In this document: positions 24,917 to 32,818 of the stretch, piece by piece
Layout of the letters: each line of letters starts with the position of its first letter
How positions within the stretch are numbered: position 1 is the first letter of the stretch
NCBI RefSeq assembly: GCF_036248275.1
Contig: NZ_CP109181.1
Span: 8,308,001 to 8,372,000, forward strand
Length of the DNA: 64,000 nucleotides
DNA from: Streptomyces sp. NBC_01716
Lineage (GTDB): Bacteria > Actinomycetota > Actinomycetes > Streptomycetales > Streptomycetaceae
Direction of reading: 5' to 3'
The notes under the pieces: model-generated
What the model saw: only the letters and a program-made list of their open reading frames with translations
Database searches by the model: none
What the model was told of the DNA's origin: nothing
Made by a program: the position numbers and the translations under genes

Positions 24917-27055
24917 ATGCCCCAGATCTCCTACGCCCCGGACGCCGCCCTGTGGTTGCTCAGCACTCCGCACACCTCCTACGCGGTGCGGACCGACAGC
25001 AGCGGCGCGCCCCGTCATGTGGCCTGGGGCGCCAGGCTGACCCTGGACGAGGCACGGGAGATCGCGGCGCGACCCCACCCGGTGGACCGCGAGGCCAACA
25101 GCTTCGAGGGCCGCCCGCCGGTCGGCGAGGAACTGCCCGTCGACGGCGGCGCCCGCTACGGCGTGCCCTCGCTCCAGGTCCGGTTCGCCGACGGCACCCG
25201 CGCCGTCGAATGGGCGGCGCTCGGCCACGACATCCGCGAAACCCCCGGCGGGGCCGCCGAGTTGGACCTGCTCTTCCGCGACAGGCACTATCCGCTCGAC
25301 ATCACCCTGCACTACCGCGTGCACCACGACAGCGACGTGATCGAGCGCTGGACGACCCTGCGCAACACCGGCACCGACGACATCGTCGTGCTGCGCGCCG
25401 ACTCGGCGGCCTGGACCTTGCCGCCGCGCACGGACTACCGGCTCAGCCATGTCACGGGCCAGTGGGCCGCCGAGACCCAACTGCGCCGCGAGAGCCTGGC
25501 GTTCGGCGAGACCGTGCTGACCAGCCGGCGCGGCATCACCAGCCACCACCTCAACCCGTGGGTCATGCTGGACGACGGCGGCGCGACCGAGGACCGCGGC
25601 CAGGTCTGGAGCGCCGCCCTCGCCTGGAGCGGCAGTTGGCGCATCACCGCCCAGCGCACCTCCGACGGCCGGGCCGGCTTCACCGGCGGCGCCGGACACG
25701 ACTCCACCACCCTGCGCCTGGGCGCCGGACAGACGCACATCACACCGCGCTTCGCCGGGCTCCACACCGAGGGCGGCTTCGGCGCGGCGAGCCGGGCCTG
25801 GCACGCGTACACCCGCGCGCATGTCCTGCCACACCCCGGCGAGCTGCGCCCCGTGCTCTACAACTCCTGGGAAGCCACCGGCTTCGACATCGATGAGAAA
25901 CGCCAGATGGCCCTGGCGGCGCGGGCCGCCCAACTGGGCGCCGAGCTCTACGTGATGGACGACGGCTGGTTCGGTGCGCGGCGCAGCGACCGGGCCGGAC
26001 TCGGCGACTGGACGCCGTCACCCGACCGGTTCCCCGAGGGACTTGGGCCACTCGCCGACGAGGTGCACCGCCTCGGCATGCTCTTCGGTCTCTGGGTGGA
26101 GCCGGAGATGGTCAACGCCGACAGCGACCTCTACCGCGCGCACCCCGACTGGATCCTGCACTTCCCGCACCGTACGCGCACCGAACTGCGCAACCAGCTC
26201 GTACTCAACTTCGCCAGGGACGACGTCGCCGACTGGGCGTACGAGTGGCTCACCGCACTCGTCGCGGACAACGGCATCGACTTCCTGAAATGGGACATGA
26301 ACCGCCCCTTCAGCGAGGCGGGTCCCGGCGGGGTCGGCCCGGACGGCGACGACCGCCTGTGGAGCGCGTACGTGCACAACCTCTACCGCGTCATCGACCG
26401 GCTGCGCGCCGACCATCCCGCGCTGCGCATCGAGGCGTGCAGCGGCGGCGGCGGGCGCGTGGACCTCGGCATCCTGTCCCGTACCGACCAGGCATGGCCG
26501 TCCGACAACACCGACGCGGCCGACCGCGTCGGCATCCAGCACGGCTACAGCCAGCTCTACCCGGCGTCGACCATGGCCGCCTGGGTCACCGACGTACCCA
26601 ACGAACTCACCGCGCGAACCGTGCCGTTGGCCTTCCGCTTCCATGTCGCGATGGCCGGGGTGCTGGCCGTCGGCGGGGATCTGACCCGCTGGCCGGACGA
26701 GGAGATCGCGGAGGCGGCCGGGTTCGTGGGCGCGTACAAACAGGTCCGCCATCTGGTCCAGCACGGTGTCCAGCACCGGCTGCGGGGGCCGGTCGACGAC
26801 GGCCCCGCGGTCGTGCAGTACACGTCGCCCGACCGGGCCGAGGCCCTGGTGCTCGCCTGGCAGCGGGCGCCGCGCCGGGGGCGCCCCGAGCTGCCCGTCC
26901 ATCTCGCCGGGCTCGAACCGGGCGCGGTCTACCGGGACGTGGCGACGGGGGTGCGCCACCACGCGACGGTGCTCATCGAGCACGGACTGCCGCTGGAACT
27001 GCCGGCCGGTGACTGGGCCAGCACGGCGATCCATCTGATGCGCGTGTCGTCCTGA
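24917..27055 (+). CDS. GH36 alpha-galactosidase (cytoplasmic)
   Basis: 712 aa, the usual size for GH36. The ATG at 24917 follows GTGAGG. There is no signal peptide. After the N-terminal beta supersandwich, the TIM barrel begins RPVLYNSWEATGFDIDEKRQM. The nucleophile is D460 in FLKWDMNR and the acid/base is D530 in WPSDNTDAADR; YVMDDGWFGARR and IEACSGGGGRVDLG are further family blocks. It should hydrolyse imported melibiose/raffinose-type galactosides inside the cell. It is divergent from the ROK-ABC operon, which supplies the substrate, while the secreted GH27 enzyme works outside. Confidence 0.93.
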   Translation: MPQISYAPDAALWLLSTPHTSYAVRTDSSGAPRHVAWGARLTLDEAREIAARPHPVDREANSFEGRPPVGEELPVDGGARYGVPSLQVRFADGTRAVEWAALGHDIRETPGGAAELDLLFRDRHYPLDITLHYRVHHDSDVIERWTTLRNTGTDDIVVLRADSAAWTLPPRTDYRLSHVTGQWAAETQLRRESLAFGETVLTSRRGITSHHLNPWVMLDDGGATEDRGQVWSAALAWSGSWRITAQRTSDGRAGFTGGAGHDSTTLRLGAGQTHITPRFAGLHTEGGFGAASRAWHAYTRAHVLPHPGELRPVLYNSWEATGFDIDEKRQMALAARAAQLGAELYVMDDGWFGARRSDRAGLGDWTPSPDRFPEGLGPLADEVHRLGMLFGLWVEPEMVNADSDLYRAHPDWILHFPHRTRTELRNQLVLNFARDDVADWAYEWLTALVADNGIDFLKWDMNRPFSEAGPGGVGPDGDDRLWSAYVHNLYRVIDRLRADHPALRIEACSGGGGRVDLGILSRTDQAWPSDNTDAADRVGIQHGYSQLYPASTMAAWVTDVPNELTARTVPLAFRFHVAMAGVLAVGGDLTRWPDEEIAEAAGFVGAYKQVRHLVQHGVQHRLRGPVDDGPAVVQYTSPDRAEALVLAWQRAPRRGRPELPVHLAGLEPGAVYRDVATGVRHHATVLIEHGLPLELPAGDWASTAIHLMRVSS

Positions 27056-27066
27056 CGCTGTCGGGA

Positions 27067-27104
27067 TCCTGATACGCACCGCGCTTCGCCGTCGCGTATC
27101 AGGA
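27067..27104. terminator. Bidirectional hairpin between GH36 and TetR genes
   Basis: TCCTGATACGC / GCGTATCAGGA arms (27067-27077, 27094-27104) with a 16-nt loop. The distal arm overlaps the TetR stop codon. Confidence 0.7.
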
Positions 27105-27671
27105 CTTCGACATGGCGCGCAGGCCCCGGTCGGCGAAGGAGATCAGCCACTCGAAGCTCTCGTCGATGTCGGTGCTCCACTGGAAGCCGTTGGCCGCCTG
27201 GAGGGTGGCGAAGCCGTGGCAGAGGCTGCGGAGCATACGCAGCGCGTGGTTCACGTCCGACTCCGCTATGTCGTAGCCGCGCAGGACCGCCATGAACGCG
27301 CCGAGCAGCCGCTCACTCGCGACGGCCATCGGATCGTCGGGGCCGGTCGGTTCCACGCCGACCGTCGCCGCGTACCGGCCGTGGTGTTCCAGTACGAAGG
27401 CGCGGAAGGCGCGCGCCGCGGCCGCGAGGGCGTCGCGGCCCGCGTATCCCTGGACCGCGATGCCCACCGCGTCGGCGGCCTCGCTCGACGCCAGTACCGC
27501 GATGCGCCGGTTGAGGTCCTCCTGGCCGCCCACGTGCTTGTAGAGGGACGGGGTACGCACGCCCAGCCGCTCGGCCAGCAGCCCCATCGTCAGGTGGGCG
27601 AGGCCCACCTCGTCGGCGAGGGCGGCACCGGCCGCGACCACGGCCGCCGGGTCCAGTCCTGCCCTAGGCAC
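27099..27671 (-). CDS. TetR/AcrR-family repressor (WHG-type C-terminal domain)
   Basis: 190 aa. The HTH spans about residues 25-48 (LTMGLLAERLGVRTPSLYKHVGG). The C-terminal domain contains MLRSLCHGFATLQAANGFQW, the WHG/TetR_C_33 signature. Its start overlaps the end of the alpha/beta-hydrolase gene by 8 nt, so both are translated from one mRNA that begins upstream of the hydrolase. The double palindrome at 28514-28550, which covers that promoter, is its presumed operator, giving autorepression of the hydrolase-tetR operon. Confidence 0.88.
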   Translation of the reverse strand: MPRAGLDPAAVVAAGAALADEVGLAHLTMGLLAERLGVRTPSLYKHVGGQEDLNRRIAVLASSEAADAVGIAVQGYAGRDALAAAARAFRAFVLEHHGRYAATVGVEPTGPDDPMAVASERLLGAFMAVLRGYDIAESDVNHALRMLRSLCHGFATLQAANGFQWSTDIDESFEWLISFADRGLRAMSKS

Positions 27672-28500
27672 GCGCGGCGTCCGAGCGGAGGAAGTCGAGC
27701 GTGAGCGAGACGACCTGGTCGGGGAACTGATCGTGCGGGTAGTGCCCGGCGCCCTCGATCATCTCCAGGCGGCCGAGGCCGGACGGCAGGGCGTCGACGA
27801 TCGCCGAACCCTCGGCGTGCGGGTCGGCCCAGTCGGGATCGACCGTGCCCATCACGACCAGAACGGGGCAGCGGACGTTGCCGAGCTGTGCGCCTGCGTC
27901 GGTCGGGGCGCTGCGGCCCATGCCCTGGAGGGCCTTCATCCTGCCCGGTTCGCGCAGCAGGGACTCGATGCGGCCGAGCCGCTCGGGCCAGTCGGCCGGC
28001 TTCGTACCGGGGTAGGCGACGTCGAGGTACGAGCGCCAGAGCGGCACGCTGCCGAACGCCCCGGCGCCGAGCAGCCGAAGCATGCCCTGCCGGAAACGCC
28101 TCACCCGCAGGTCGCCGATGCGGATCGACTGCTTGCGGGTGAACGGCGCCAGCTCGACGACCGCGGTGATCAGCGAGGGCTCCTCTGCCGCCGCGACGGT
28201 GGCGGCGCCGCCGGAGATCGAGTGGCCGACGAGAACGGCCGGGCCGCCCAGGTGGCGGACCACGGCGAGCAGATCGCCGGCGATGGCGGTGCGGCTCCAG
28301 GCCGGCCAGCCGACGCTGGACTCGCCGCAGCCGCGCAGATCGACGGCAGCGACCCGGTGGCCGGCCGCCACCAGCCGCGGGATCACGGCGCGGTACGCGG
28401 TGCGGCTGTCGCCCATGCCGTGCGCGAGAACGATCAGGGGGCCGGAGCCGGCCACCTCGTAAGCGAGGGTGCCGCCGTCGACGGCGAGGTACTCGGTCAT
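27664..28500 (-). CDS. Alpha/beta-hydrolase
   Basis: 278 aa, single alpha/beta-hydrolase domain. The oxyanion-hole segment is VLAHGMGDSRTAYR and the nucleophile elbow reads VLVGHSISGG (Ser about residue 94). The acid residue is probably in VVMGTVDPDWADP and the His in IEGAGHYPHDQFP. No signal peptide. It is transcribed with a TetR gene that it overlaps by 8 nt and is likely induced when the TetR ligand, perhaps its own substrate, is present. Substrate unknown. Confidence 0.88.
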   Translation of the reverse strand: MTEYLAVDGGTLAYEVAGSGPLIVLAHGMGDSRTAYRAVIPRLVAAGHRVAAVDLRGCGESSVGWPAWSRTAIAGDLLAVVRHLGGPAVLVGHSISGGAATVAAAEEPSLITAVVELAPFTRKQSIRIGDLRVRRFRQGMLRLLGAGAFGSVPLWRSYLDVAYPGTKPADWPERLGRIESLLREPGRMKALQGMGRSAPTDAGAQLGNVRCPVLVVMGTVDPDWADPHAEGSAIVDALPSGLGRLEMIEGAGHYPHDQFPDQVVSLTLDFLRSDAARA

Positions 28501-28513
28501 GACATCTCCAAAT

Positions 28514-28550
28514 GGCTAATGCGGTTAGCTAAAAGCTAATCGCATTAGCC
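28514..28550. promoter_or_regulatory. Double palindromic TetR operator
   Basis: GGCTAATGCGGTTAGCT (28514-28530) and AGCTAATCGCATTAGCC (28534-28550) are inverted copies with one mismatch, separated by AAA. Each arm is itself a dyad (GCTAA...TTAGC), so this looks like two adjacent TetR-dimer sites that cover the -10 box of the hydrolase-tetR promoter. Confidence 0.85.
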
Positions 28551-28561
28551 GAAGCTGTCAA
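28533..28561 (-). promoter_or_regulatory. Promoter of hydrolase-tetR operon
   Basis: On the minus strand, TTGACA (28556-28561), a 17-bp spacer and TAGCTT (28533-28538). One operator dyad lies in the spacer and the other just downstream of the -10, an arrangement expected for steric repression. Confidence 0.75.
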
Positions 28562-28607
28562 TGCCCGACCGGAACCCGGGCCACGGCGCCAGGTCGCGAC
28601 GGCGTGG

Positions 28608-28799
28608 CTACCGGTCGTCAGGATGCTCCACCTGGGAATCAGGACCCGGCACCATGATCAGCTCATGACCACGCTCGTCACGCACCCGGAACGGCGGTGA
28701 ATGAGGAGGTCCCAGTACCTCGACGACCTCCATCACGCGGTCGTGCTCGCCCACGACCCGCCCGTGCACCACGAGCCGGTCACCCTTGTCTGCTTCCAT
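28608..28799 (-). CDS. DUF1918-domain protein
   Basis: 63 aa. The whole protein is a DUF1918 domain (KGDRLVVHGRVVGEHDRVMEVVEVLGPPHSPPFRVRDERGHE), a small SH3-like beta-barrel common in actinobacteria and often near stress genes. No catalytic residues are evident. It is followed closely upstream by the DUF1059 gene on the same strand, so the two are probably cotranscribed. Confidence 0.85.
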   Translation of the reverse strand: MEADKGDRLVVHGRVVGEHDRVMEVVEVLGPPHSPPFRVRDERGHELIMVPGPDSQVEHPDDR

Positions 28800-28816
28800 G
28801 AATCCGCCCTTCGGCT

Positions 28817-29008
28817 TCAGGCGTGCTGAGGGACCTCGTCCTTCAGCGTGGACCGGATCTGCTCCCGCAGTTCGGGCCTGTCCTCATGTCCGTGCACGCT
28901 CACCGCGTGATCGCCCGCGGCGCGGACCACTTCCTCTTCCTCACCGGAGATCGTGAGCGTGCAGTTGGTCTCGCTCGGGAAATCCCTGCAGTCGGCTACT
29001 TTGCGCAT
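28817..29008 (-). CDS. DUF1059-domain protein
   Basis: 63 aa. MRKVADCRDFPSETNCTLTI followed by SGEEEEVVRAAGDHAVSVHGH identifies a DUF1059 small soluble protein. Two conserved cysteines (Cys7, Cys16) and the HGH motif are present. The ATG at 29008 follows GGAGGCGTGTC. Function unknown; homologues are frequently found in stress or oxidative contexts. It ends 17 nt before the DUF1918 gene starts. Confidence 0.85.
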   Translation of the reverse strand: MRKVADCRDFPSETNCTLTISGEEEEVVRAAGDHAVSVHGHEDRPELREQIRSTLKDEVPQHA

Positions 29009-29138
29009 GACACGCCTCCTCCCTTCCAGTGTCCGCCTGTCGCCGGACATACGCGACTGGCGCGGCGTCGCCGGCGGGGACGGACCACGTTGGTCGAGCC
29101 CGGTGTTTCGGGCCGCGTCGAGCGGCAACACGAACCTC

Positions 29139-29585
29139 ATGACTGAGGACAGCGCAGCGAAAAGAAACGCGAACGGTACGGCGGCGAAGCTCGGCGCGGG
29201 CAAGACCGCAGCCGCCAAGGCGCGGCGGACCACCAGCGACGCCGCCGGCCGTGCCAGGACCGAATCGGCGCTCGCGGCCTCGAAGGCCAAGTCATCCGTG
29301 CGGGCCGCCGAGGAGTCCGCCGAAGCGGGTGTGCGGTCGGCCGGCGAGGCGACGAAACGCGCGGCCACCGCCGGCTGGGAAAGCAGCCGTCAGGCCGTCG
29401 TGTCGACGGCGGGCAAGGCGGCCTCCACGGCCACCACCGTGTGGACGGTCGTCAAGCACCGCAAGGCCATCGCGGCGGGAGCCGCCGCCGGTGTCGCCGT
29501 CCTGGCCGGCGGAGCGTTCGCCCTCGGGCGGCGGACCGCCAAACCGCGAGGCCCCCTCTCCAAGCTCACCGGAGGCCGGATCTGA
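29139..29585 (+). CDS. Ala/Lys-rich membrane-anchored hypothetical protein
   Basis: 148 aa from the ATG at 29139. The first 100 residues are rich in Ala, Lys, Arg, Ser and Thr with helical, histone-H1-like composition (AAKLGAGKTAAAKARRTTSDAAGR). A single hydrophobic span follows near the C-terminus (AIAAGAAAGVAVLAGGAFALG) with a basic tail. It may be a membrane-tethered, nucleic-acid- or wall-interacting stress protein; no recognised domain. Confidence 0.65.
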   Translation: MTEDSAAKRNANGTAAKLGAGKTAAAKARRTTSDAAGRARTESALAASKAKSSVRAAEESAEAGVRSAGEATKRAATAGWESSRQAVVSTAGKAASTATTVWTVVKHRKAIAAGAAAGVAVLAGGAFALGRRTAKPRGPLSKLTGGRI

Positions 29586-29603
29586 CCCACAGCGCAGCCT
29601 CAC

Positions 29604-29639
29604 CACGGAGGACCGACGGACCGCCGCCGGTCCTCCGTG
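29604..29639 (+). terminator. Hairpin terminator
   Basis: CACGGAGGACCG / CGGTCCTCCGTG arms (29604-29615, 29628-29639) lie just after the Ala/Lys-rich gene. Confidence 0.75.
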
Positions 29640-29750
29640 CCTGGGTCTGACAGCCGTGTCACCCGCTCGGGCGCTCCCCGGAACCGTACGATCGGACCCG
29701 TTATGCGGTGATCACACCATCGCCGCCCCTTTCGGTCCCTGGATGCCACG

Positions 29751-30380
29751 ATGTGCTGGAGCGCGACCGCCGACCTCACCGCTGGTGTCTTCATCAGCGC
29801 GATCGGAGCGGTCTGTGTCGCCCGCGTACGCCGGGTCCGCGATCTGCCGCTCGCCGCGCTGCCCCTGCTCCTGGGCGCCCACCAGATCGTCGAGGCCGTC
29901 GTATGGGACTCCGGCGGCGGCGCGGGGCCCGCCACCACCGCCTGGGCCGTCATCGCGCTGCCCCTGCTGGCCATCTGGATCCCCCTGGCCGTACTGCTCG
30001 CCTCGCCGCCGGGCTCCCGCCGCAGGCTGGCCGTGCCCGTCGCCTCCGGAGTCGCCACCTCGGGCGTGCTCTCCTACTACCTGGCCACCCGGGAGGTGAC
30101 GGCCGACATCCGCGGCCACACCATCGGATACGCCGTCCATCTGCCGCAGCCGGAGATCGCCGTGGCCGGCTACCTCCTCGCGACCATCGGAGCGCTGCTG
30201 CTGGCGGCCGACCGGACGGTGCGGCTGCTCGGCGTCCTCGTGGCCGCCGGAGCGGTGATCTGCGCGGTGATCTGGCGGATGGAGTTCGTCTCGACCTGGT
30301 GCGCCTTCGCCGCGCTCGCCTCCCTCGTCATGCTCCGCTGGGCCTGGCGGCGCCCGGCAGTCCCGGGCCCGGCGGTGTAA
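29751..30380 (+). CDS. DUF6629-family membrane protein
   Basis: 209 aa. It starts MCWSATADLTAGVFISAIGAVCVARVR, the characteristic N-terminus of the DUF6629 family, and has about six to seven hydrophobic segments spread over the whole length. It is an integral membrane protein with no catalytic motif apparent. It is convergent with a methyltransferase gene after only 9 bp. Function unknown. Confidence 0.8.
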   Translation: MCWSATADLTAGVFISAIGAVCVARVRRVRDLPLAALPLLLGAHQIVEAVVWDSGGGAGPATTAWAVIALPLLAIWIPLAVLLASPPGSRRRLAVPVASGVATSGVLSYYLATREVTADIRGHTIGYAVHLPQPEIAVAGYLLATIGALLLAADRTVRLLGVLVAAGAVICAVIWRMEFVSTWCAFAALASLVMLRWAWRRPAVPGPAV

Positions 30381-30389
30381 CGCCGGGGC

Positions 30390-31154
30390 TCACGGCCGGT
30401 GCGCGACCACCATGCGACAGCGCGGGCTGCCGTCAGGCCGCCGCCCCAGGCGGTCGAGCGCGACGAGATCCACCTCGAAGCCCGTACGGGTCAACTCGTC
30501 CATCACGTCGGCGAGCCGGAAGGTGCGGTAGTACATGACGAACGGCGGATGCCACATCGCGTTGCGCGCCCGCATCGCCGCGTCGAAGCCCCAGAGCGTC
30601 CAGTACAGCCGCGAACCGACGCGCGGCGGCGCCGGCACGGGAAAGACGAAGACGCCCCCGGGCCGCAGGACTTCACGCACCCGCGTGAAGAGCGCGGGGC
30701 GCTCCGACGGCAGGAAGTGGCCGAACGCGCCGAAACTCACCGCCACGTCGAAGGCGGGGCGGAAGGGGAGCGCGCGGGCGTCGGCGCGTACGAAGTCGAC
30801 GACCGGCCCGCCGGTACCGCCCTCGCTCGAACCGCCCCCGCCCGCCCCGCCCTTGGGCAGTACGGCGGACCTGGCGGTGGCCAGCATGCCGGCGCTGAAG
30901 TCGACACCGGTGACCCGCTCGACGCACACCTCCCGCAGGACGTCCACACCGGCTCCGGTGCCGCAGCAGATGTCCAGCCCGGCGCGGAAGGGGCCGAGGG
31001 GCCCGAGGGCGTCGGCCACGGCGTCCAGCACGCCGTCCGGGGTACGGAACGGGGTCAGGTCGAACTTCGGCGCGAGCAGGTCGTAGCCACGCTCGGTCGA
31101 CGAGAGCGCCTGCACGGTCAGTTCGCGAAGGGTCGGGCCCTGTGGGGTGAACAT
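30390..31154 (-). CDS. Class I SAM-dependent methyltransferase
   Basis: About 254 aa. Methyltransferase motif I is GLDICCGTGAGVDVLRE (about residues 60-76) with the acidic motif VTGVDFSAGMLATAR following, then VDFVRADARALPF and FDVAVSFGAFGHFLP. The C-terminal part (MWHPPFVMYYRTFRLADVMDELTRTGFEV) caps the active site as in small-molecule methyltransferases. The start is the ATG at 31154; a GTG immediately upstream at 31157 is an alternative. Substrate unknown, no biosynthetic neighbours. Confidence 0.87.
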   Translation of the reverse strand: MFTPQGPTLRELTVQALSSTERGYDLLAPKFDLTPFRTPDGVLDAVADALGPLGPFRAGLDICCGTGAGVDVLREVCVERVTGVDFSAGMLATARSAVLPKGGAGGGGSSEGGTGGPVVDFVRADARALPFRPAFDVAVSFGAFGHFLPSERPALFTRVREVLRPGGVFVFPVPAPPRVGSRLYWTLWGFDAAMRARNAMWHPPFVMYYRTFRLADVMDELTRTGFEVDLVALDRLGRRPDGSPRCRMVVAHRP

Positions 31155-31479
31155 CACCTCTCACCCTACCGACAGTTTCGACACGCCCCGCGGGGAGGGG
31201 ACATTCACGGACGCTTCCCTCTCCCGGAGGACATAATGCGGCTCGCGGCGTGCGGTCACTGCCCTGTGCGGGTGTTGTCGGACGTCACGCTTGATCGTTT
31301 CTGTGGTCTGGAAGCGAGGAGACGTGTAGCGTCAGTTTTAGCTGTCGTGGTTCCGAAGTACTTTGTCGCCCGTGATCACAGTCGCGGGCGATTCGGCTGT
31401 TCAACGTCTCTGAGGACCAGGGCGATCACCTCCGGTTCCCGCACGGTGCGGGGGCCGTTATGAGTCCTTTGGAGGACAC
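31155..31479 (+). promoter_or_regulatory. Long leader region of the cold-shock gene
   Basis: This 325-bp gap has no gene. The part from about 31330 is likely the cspA 5' untranslated region. It contains TCGCCCG/CGGGCGA arms (31366-31372, 31385-31391) and a tight CCCGCACGGTGCGGG hairpin (31438-31452) shortly before the TTGGAGGA ribosome-binding site. Long, structured leaders are typical of temperature-responsive csp mRNAs; the exact start site is unknown. Confidence 0.4.
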
Positions 31480-31683
31480 ATGGCCAGCGGTACCGTCAAG
31501 TGGTTCAACTCGGAAAAAGGCTTCGGATTCATTGAGCAGGACGGTGGAGGCCCCGACGTCTTCGCCCACTACTCCAACATCGCCACCCAGGGCTTCCGTG
31601 AGCTCCAGGAGGGCCAGAAGGTGACCTTCGAGGTCACGCAGGGTCAGAAGGGCCCCCAGGCGGAGAACATCGTCCCCGCCTGA
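31480..31683 (+). CDS. Cold-shock protein (CspA family)
   Basis: 67 aa, a complete single cold-shock domain. Both RNA-binding motifs are present: RNP1 KGFGFIEQ and RNP2 VFAHYS. The start MASGTVKWFN is canonical and follows GGAGGACAC. It acts as a cytosolic RNA/ssDNA chaperone in cold adaptation and general growth. It is monocistronic, ending at a strong hairpin. Confidence 0.96.
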   Translation: MASGTVKWFNSEKGFGFIEQDGGGPDVFAHYSNIATQGFRELQEGQKVTFEVTQGQKGPQAENIVPA

Positions 31684-31717
31684 GGACATCTCGCCCAAGG
31701 ACACACCTCCGTGTCCG

Positions 31718-31751
31718 CCGGTGCCCCGGCAGCGTCCTGCCGGGGCACCGG
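31718..31751. terminator. Strong bidirectional terminator after cspA
   Basis: A perfect 14-bp stem CCGGTGCCCCGGCA / TGCCGGGGCACCGG with loop GCGTCC lies between the convergent cold-shock and PRC-barrel genes. Confidence 0.88.
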
Positions 31752-31765
31752 TGCGTGACGAGGTA

Positions 31766-32119
31766 TCAGGAAGTGGTGACCAGCGAGGTGTAATAGGTGC
31801 TCAGGCCACCGAGATACGCGGGGTCTCTGGTGTCGTGATCGCGCTCGAACACCGGAGCACCCTTGACGGTCGCCTTCGTACAGCCGACGCGAATCACCCG
31901 CGCGGCCGGATCGATCGAGGTCACCAGCCCGGCGGGAATGACCAGACTCTTTCCGAAGACCCACATCCCGGTGTCCACCACCAGGTGTTCGAACGGTGAG
32001 CCCTCGGACTGTCTGTCCACACTGCCCACCGTTCCGTCGGTCGCATGGACGCTGTAACCGGTGAGGTCCATACCCGGCACATGGCCCGACTCGACAGCGA
32101 ATACCCACATGTCACCCAT
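31766..32119 (-). CDS. PRC-barrel-like domain protein
   Basis: About 117 aa from the ATG at 32119. The segment DLTGYSVHATDGTVGSVDRQSEGSPFEHLVVDTGMWVFGKSLVIPAGLVTSID is a PRC-barrel-type fold (small beta-barrel, as in RimM and photosynthetic reaction centre H). A second half (RVIRVGCTKATVKGAPVFERD) completes the usual actinobacterial architecture. It is a soluble protein of unknown function and a relative of the PRC/DUF2382 protein at 38.9 kb. Confidence 0.75.
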   Translation of the reverse strand: MGDMWVFAVESGHVPGMDLTGYSVHATDGTVGSVDRQSEGSPFEHLVVDTGMWVFGKSLVIPAGLVTSIDPAARVIRVGCTKATVKGAPVFERDHDTRDPAYLGGLSTYYTSLVTTS

Positions 32120-32320
32120 CCCGGCCCTCACTCTCGTTTCGACTGTCGCGGCGGGATCACCGCTCAAAGTGCACTTGCCCCTCGTGCCCACCCAGCAACC
32201 ACGCATGGTTCAGCAAGGTGTTACCCGACGGTCGGCTCCGGGGCGGACACGCCGGCAGAAGTACCATCACGGGCAACCGGGGGCGCCACCCAGACGTCAT
32301 ACAGAGAAAGTGAGCCATTC

Positions 32321-32818
32321 ATGTCCGGCACTGCCGTCACCGAGTTCACGAGCGTCCAGTCGCGGTACGAGGCCCAGGTCGCCGCCGACCTGGAAAGCAA
32401 TGTGGCGGAGCGGGAACGCCTCCGTGGTGAGATCGAGTCGCTTCAGAGCCAGTTGGAGACACTGGAGCGGGACCGCGCCCTGCTGCTCGGCGTGCGCCGG
32501 GTGTTCACCGACGGCGCAAGCCCCGACGCCGGGCCGAGCGTGAGAGTGCCGGGGCCGCGTACGGCGAAGCAGCCCAGTCTCGCCCAGTTGGTGGGCACAC
32601 TGCTGGCCGCGCACGGTGAGCCGCGCTCGGCCGCGGAGGTCGCCGCCGAGCTGGCCGCGGACCACCCGGCGCGCAACTCCGACATCAATGTCGTACGGAA
32701 CGCGCTGGAACAGCTCGTCGCCAAGTCCGGGGCCCACCGCACCAAGCAGAAGAAGTCCGTCTTCTACTCCCACGCGGGACCGGACGCCGCCGAGGCCCCC
32801 GCCCCGGCGGCGGACTGA
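32321..32818 (+). CDS. Coiled-coil protein with putative winged-helix C-terminus
   Basis: 165 aa from the ATG at 32321. Residues about 15-60 form a strongly charged coiled coil (ESNVAERERLRGEIESLQSQLETLERDRALLLG). Residues about 85-145 look like a winged-helix DNA-binding fold (LAQLVGTLLAAHGEPRSAAEVAAELAADHP ... DINVVRNALEQLVAKS). The layout suggests a dimerising DNA-binding regulator, but no ligand domain is present. It is convergent with the enolase-superfamily gene, whose stop codon abuts it. Unknown function. Confidence 0.7.
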   Translation: MSGTAVTEFTSVQSRYEAQVAADLESNVAERERLRGEIESLQSQLETLERDRALLLGVRRVFTDGASPDAGPSVRVPGPRTAKQPSLAQLVGTLLAAHGEPRSAAEVAAELAADHPARNSDINVVRNALEQLVAKSGAHRTKQKKSVFYSHAGPDAAEAPAPAAD

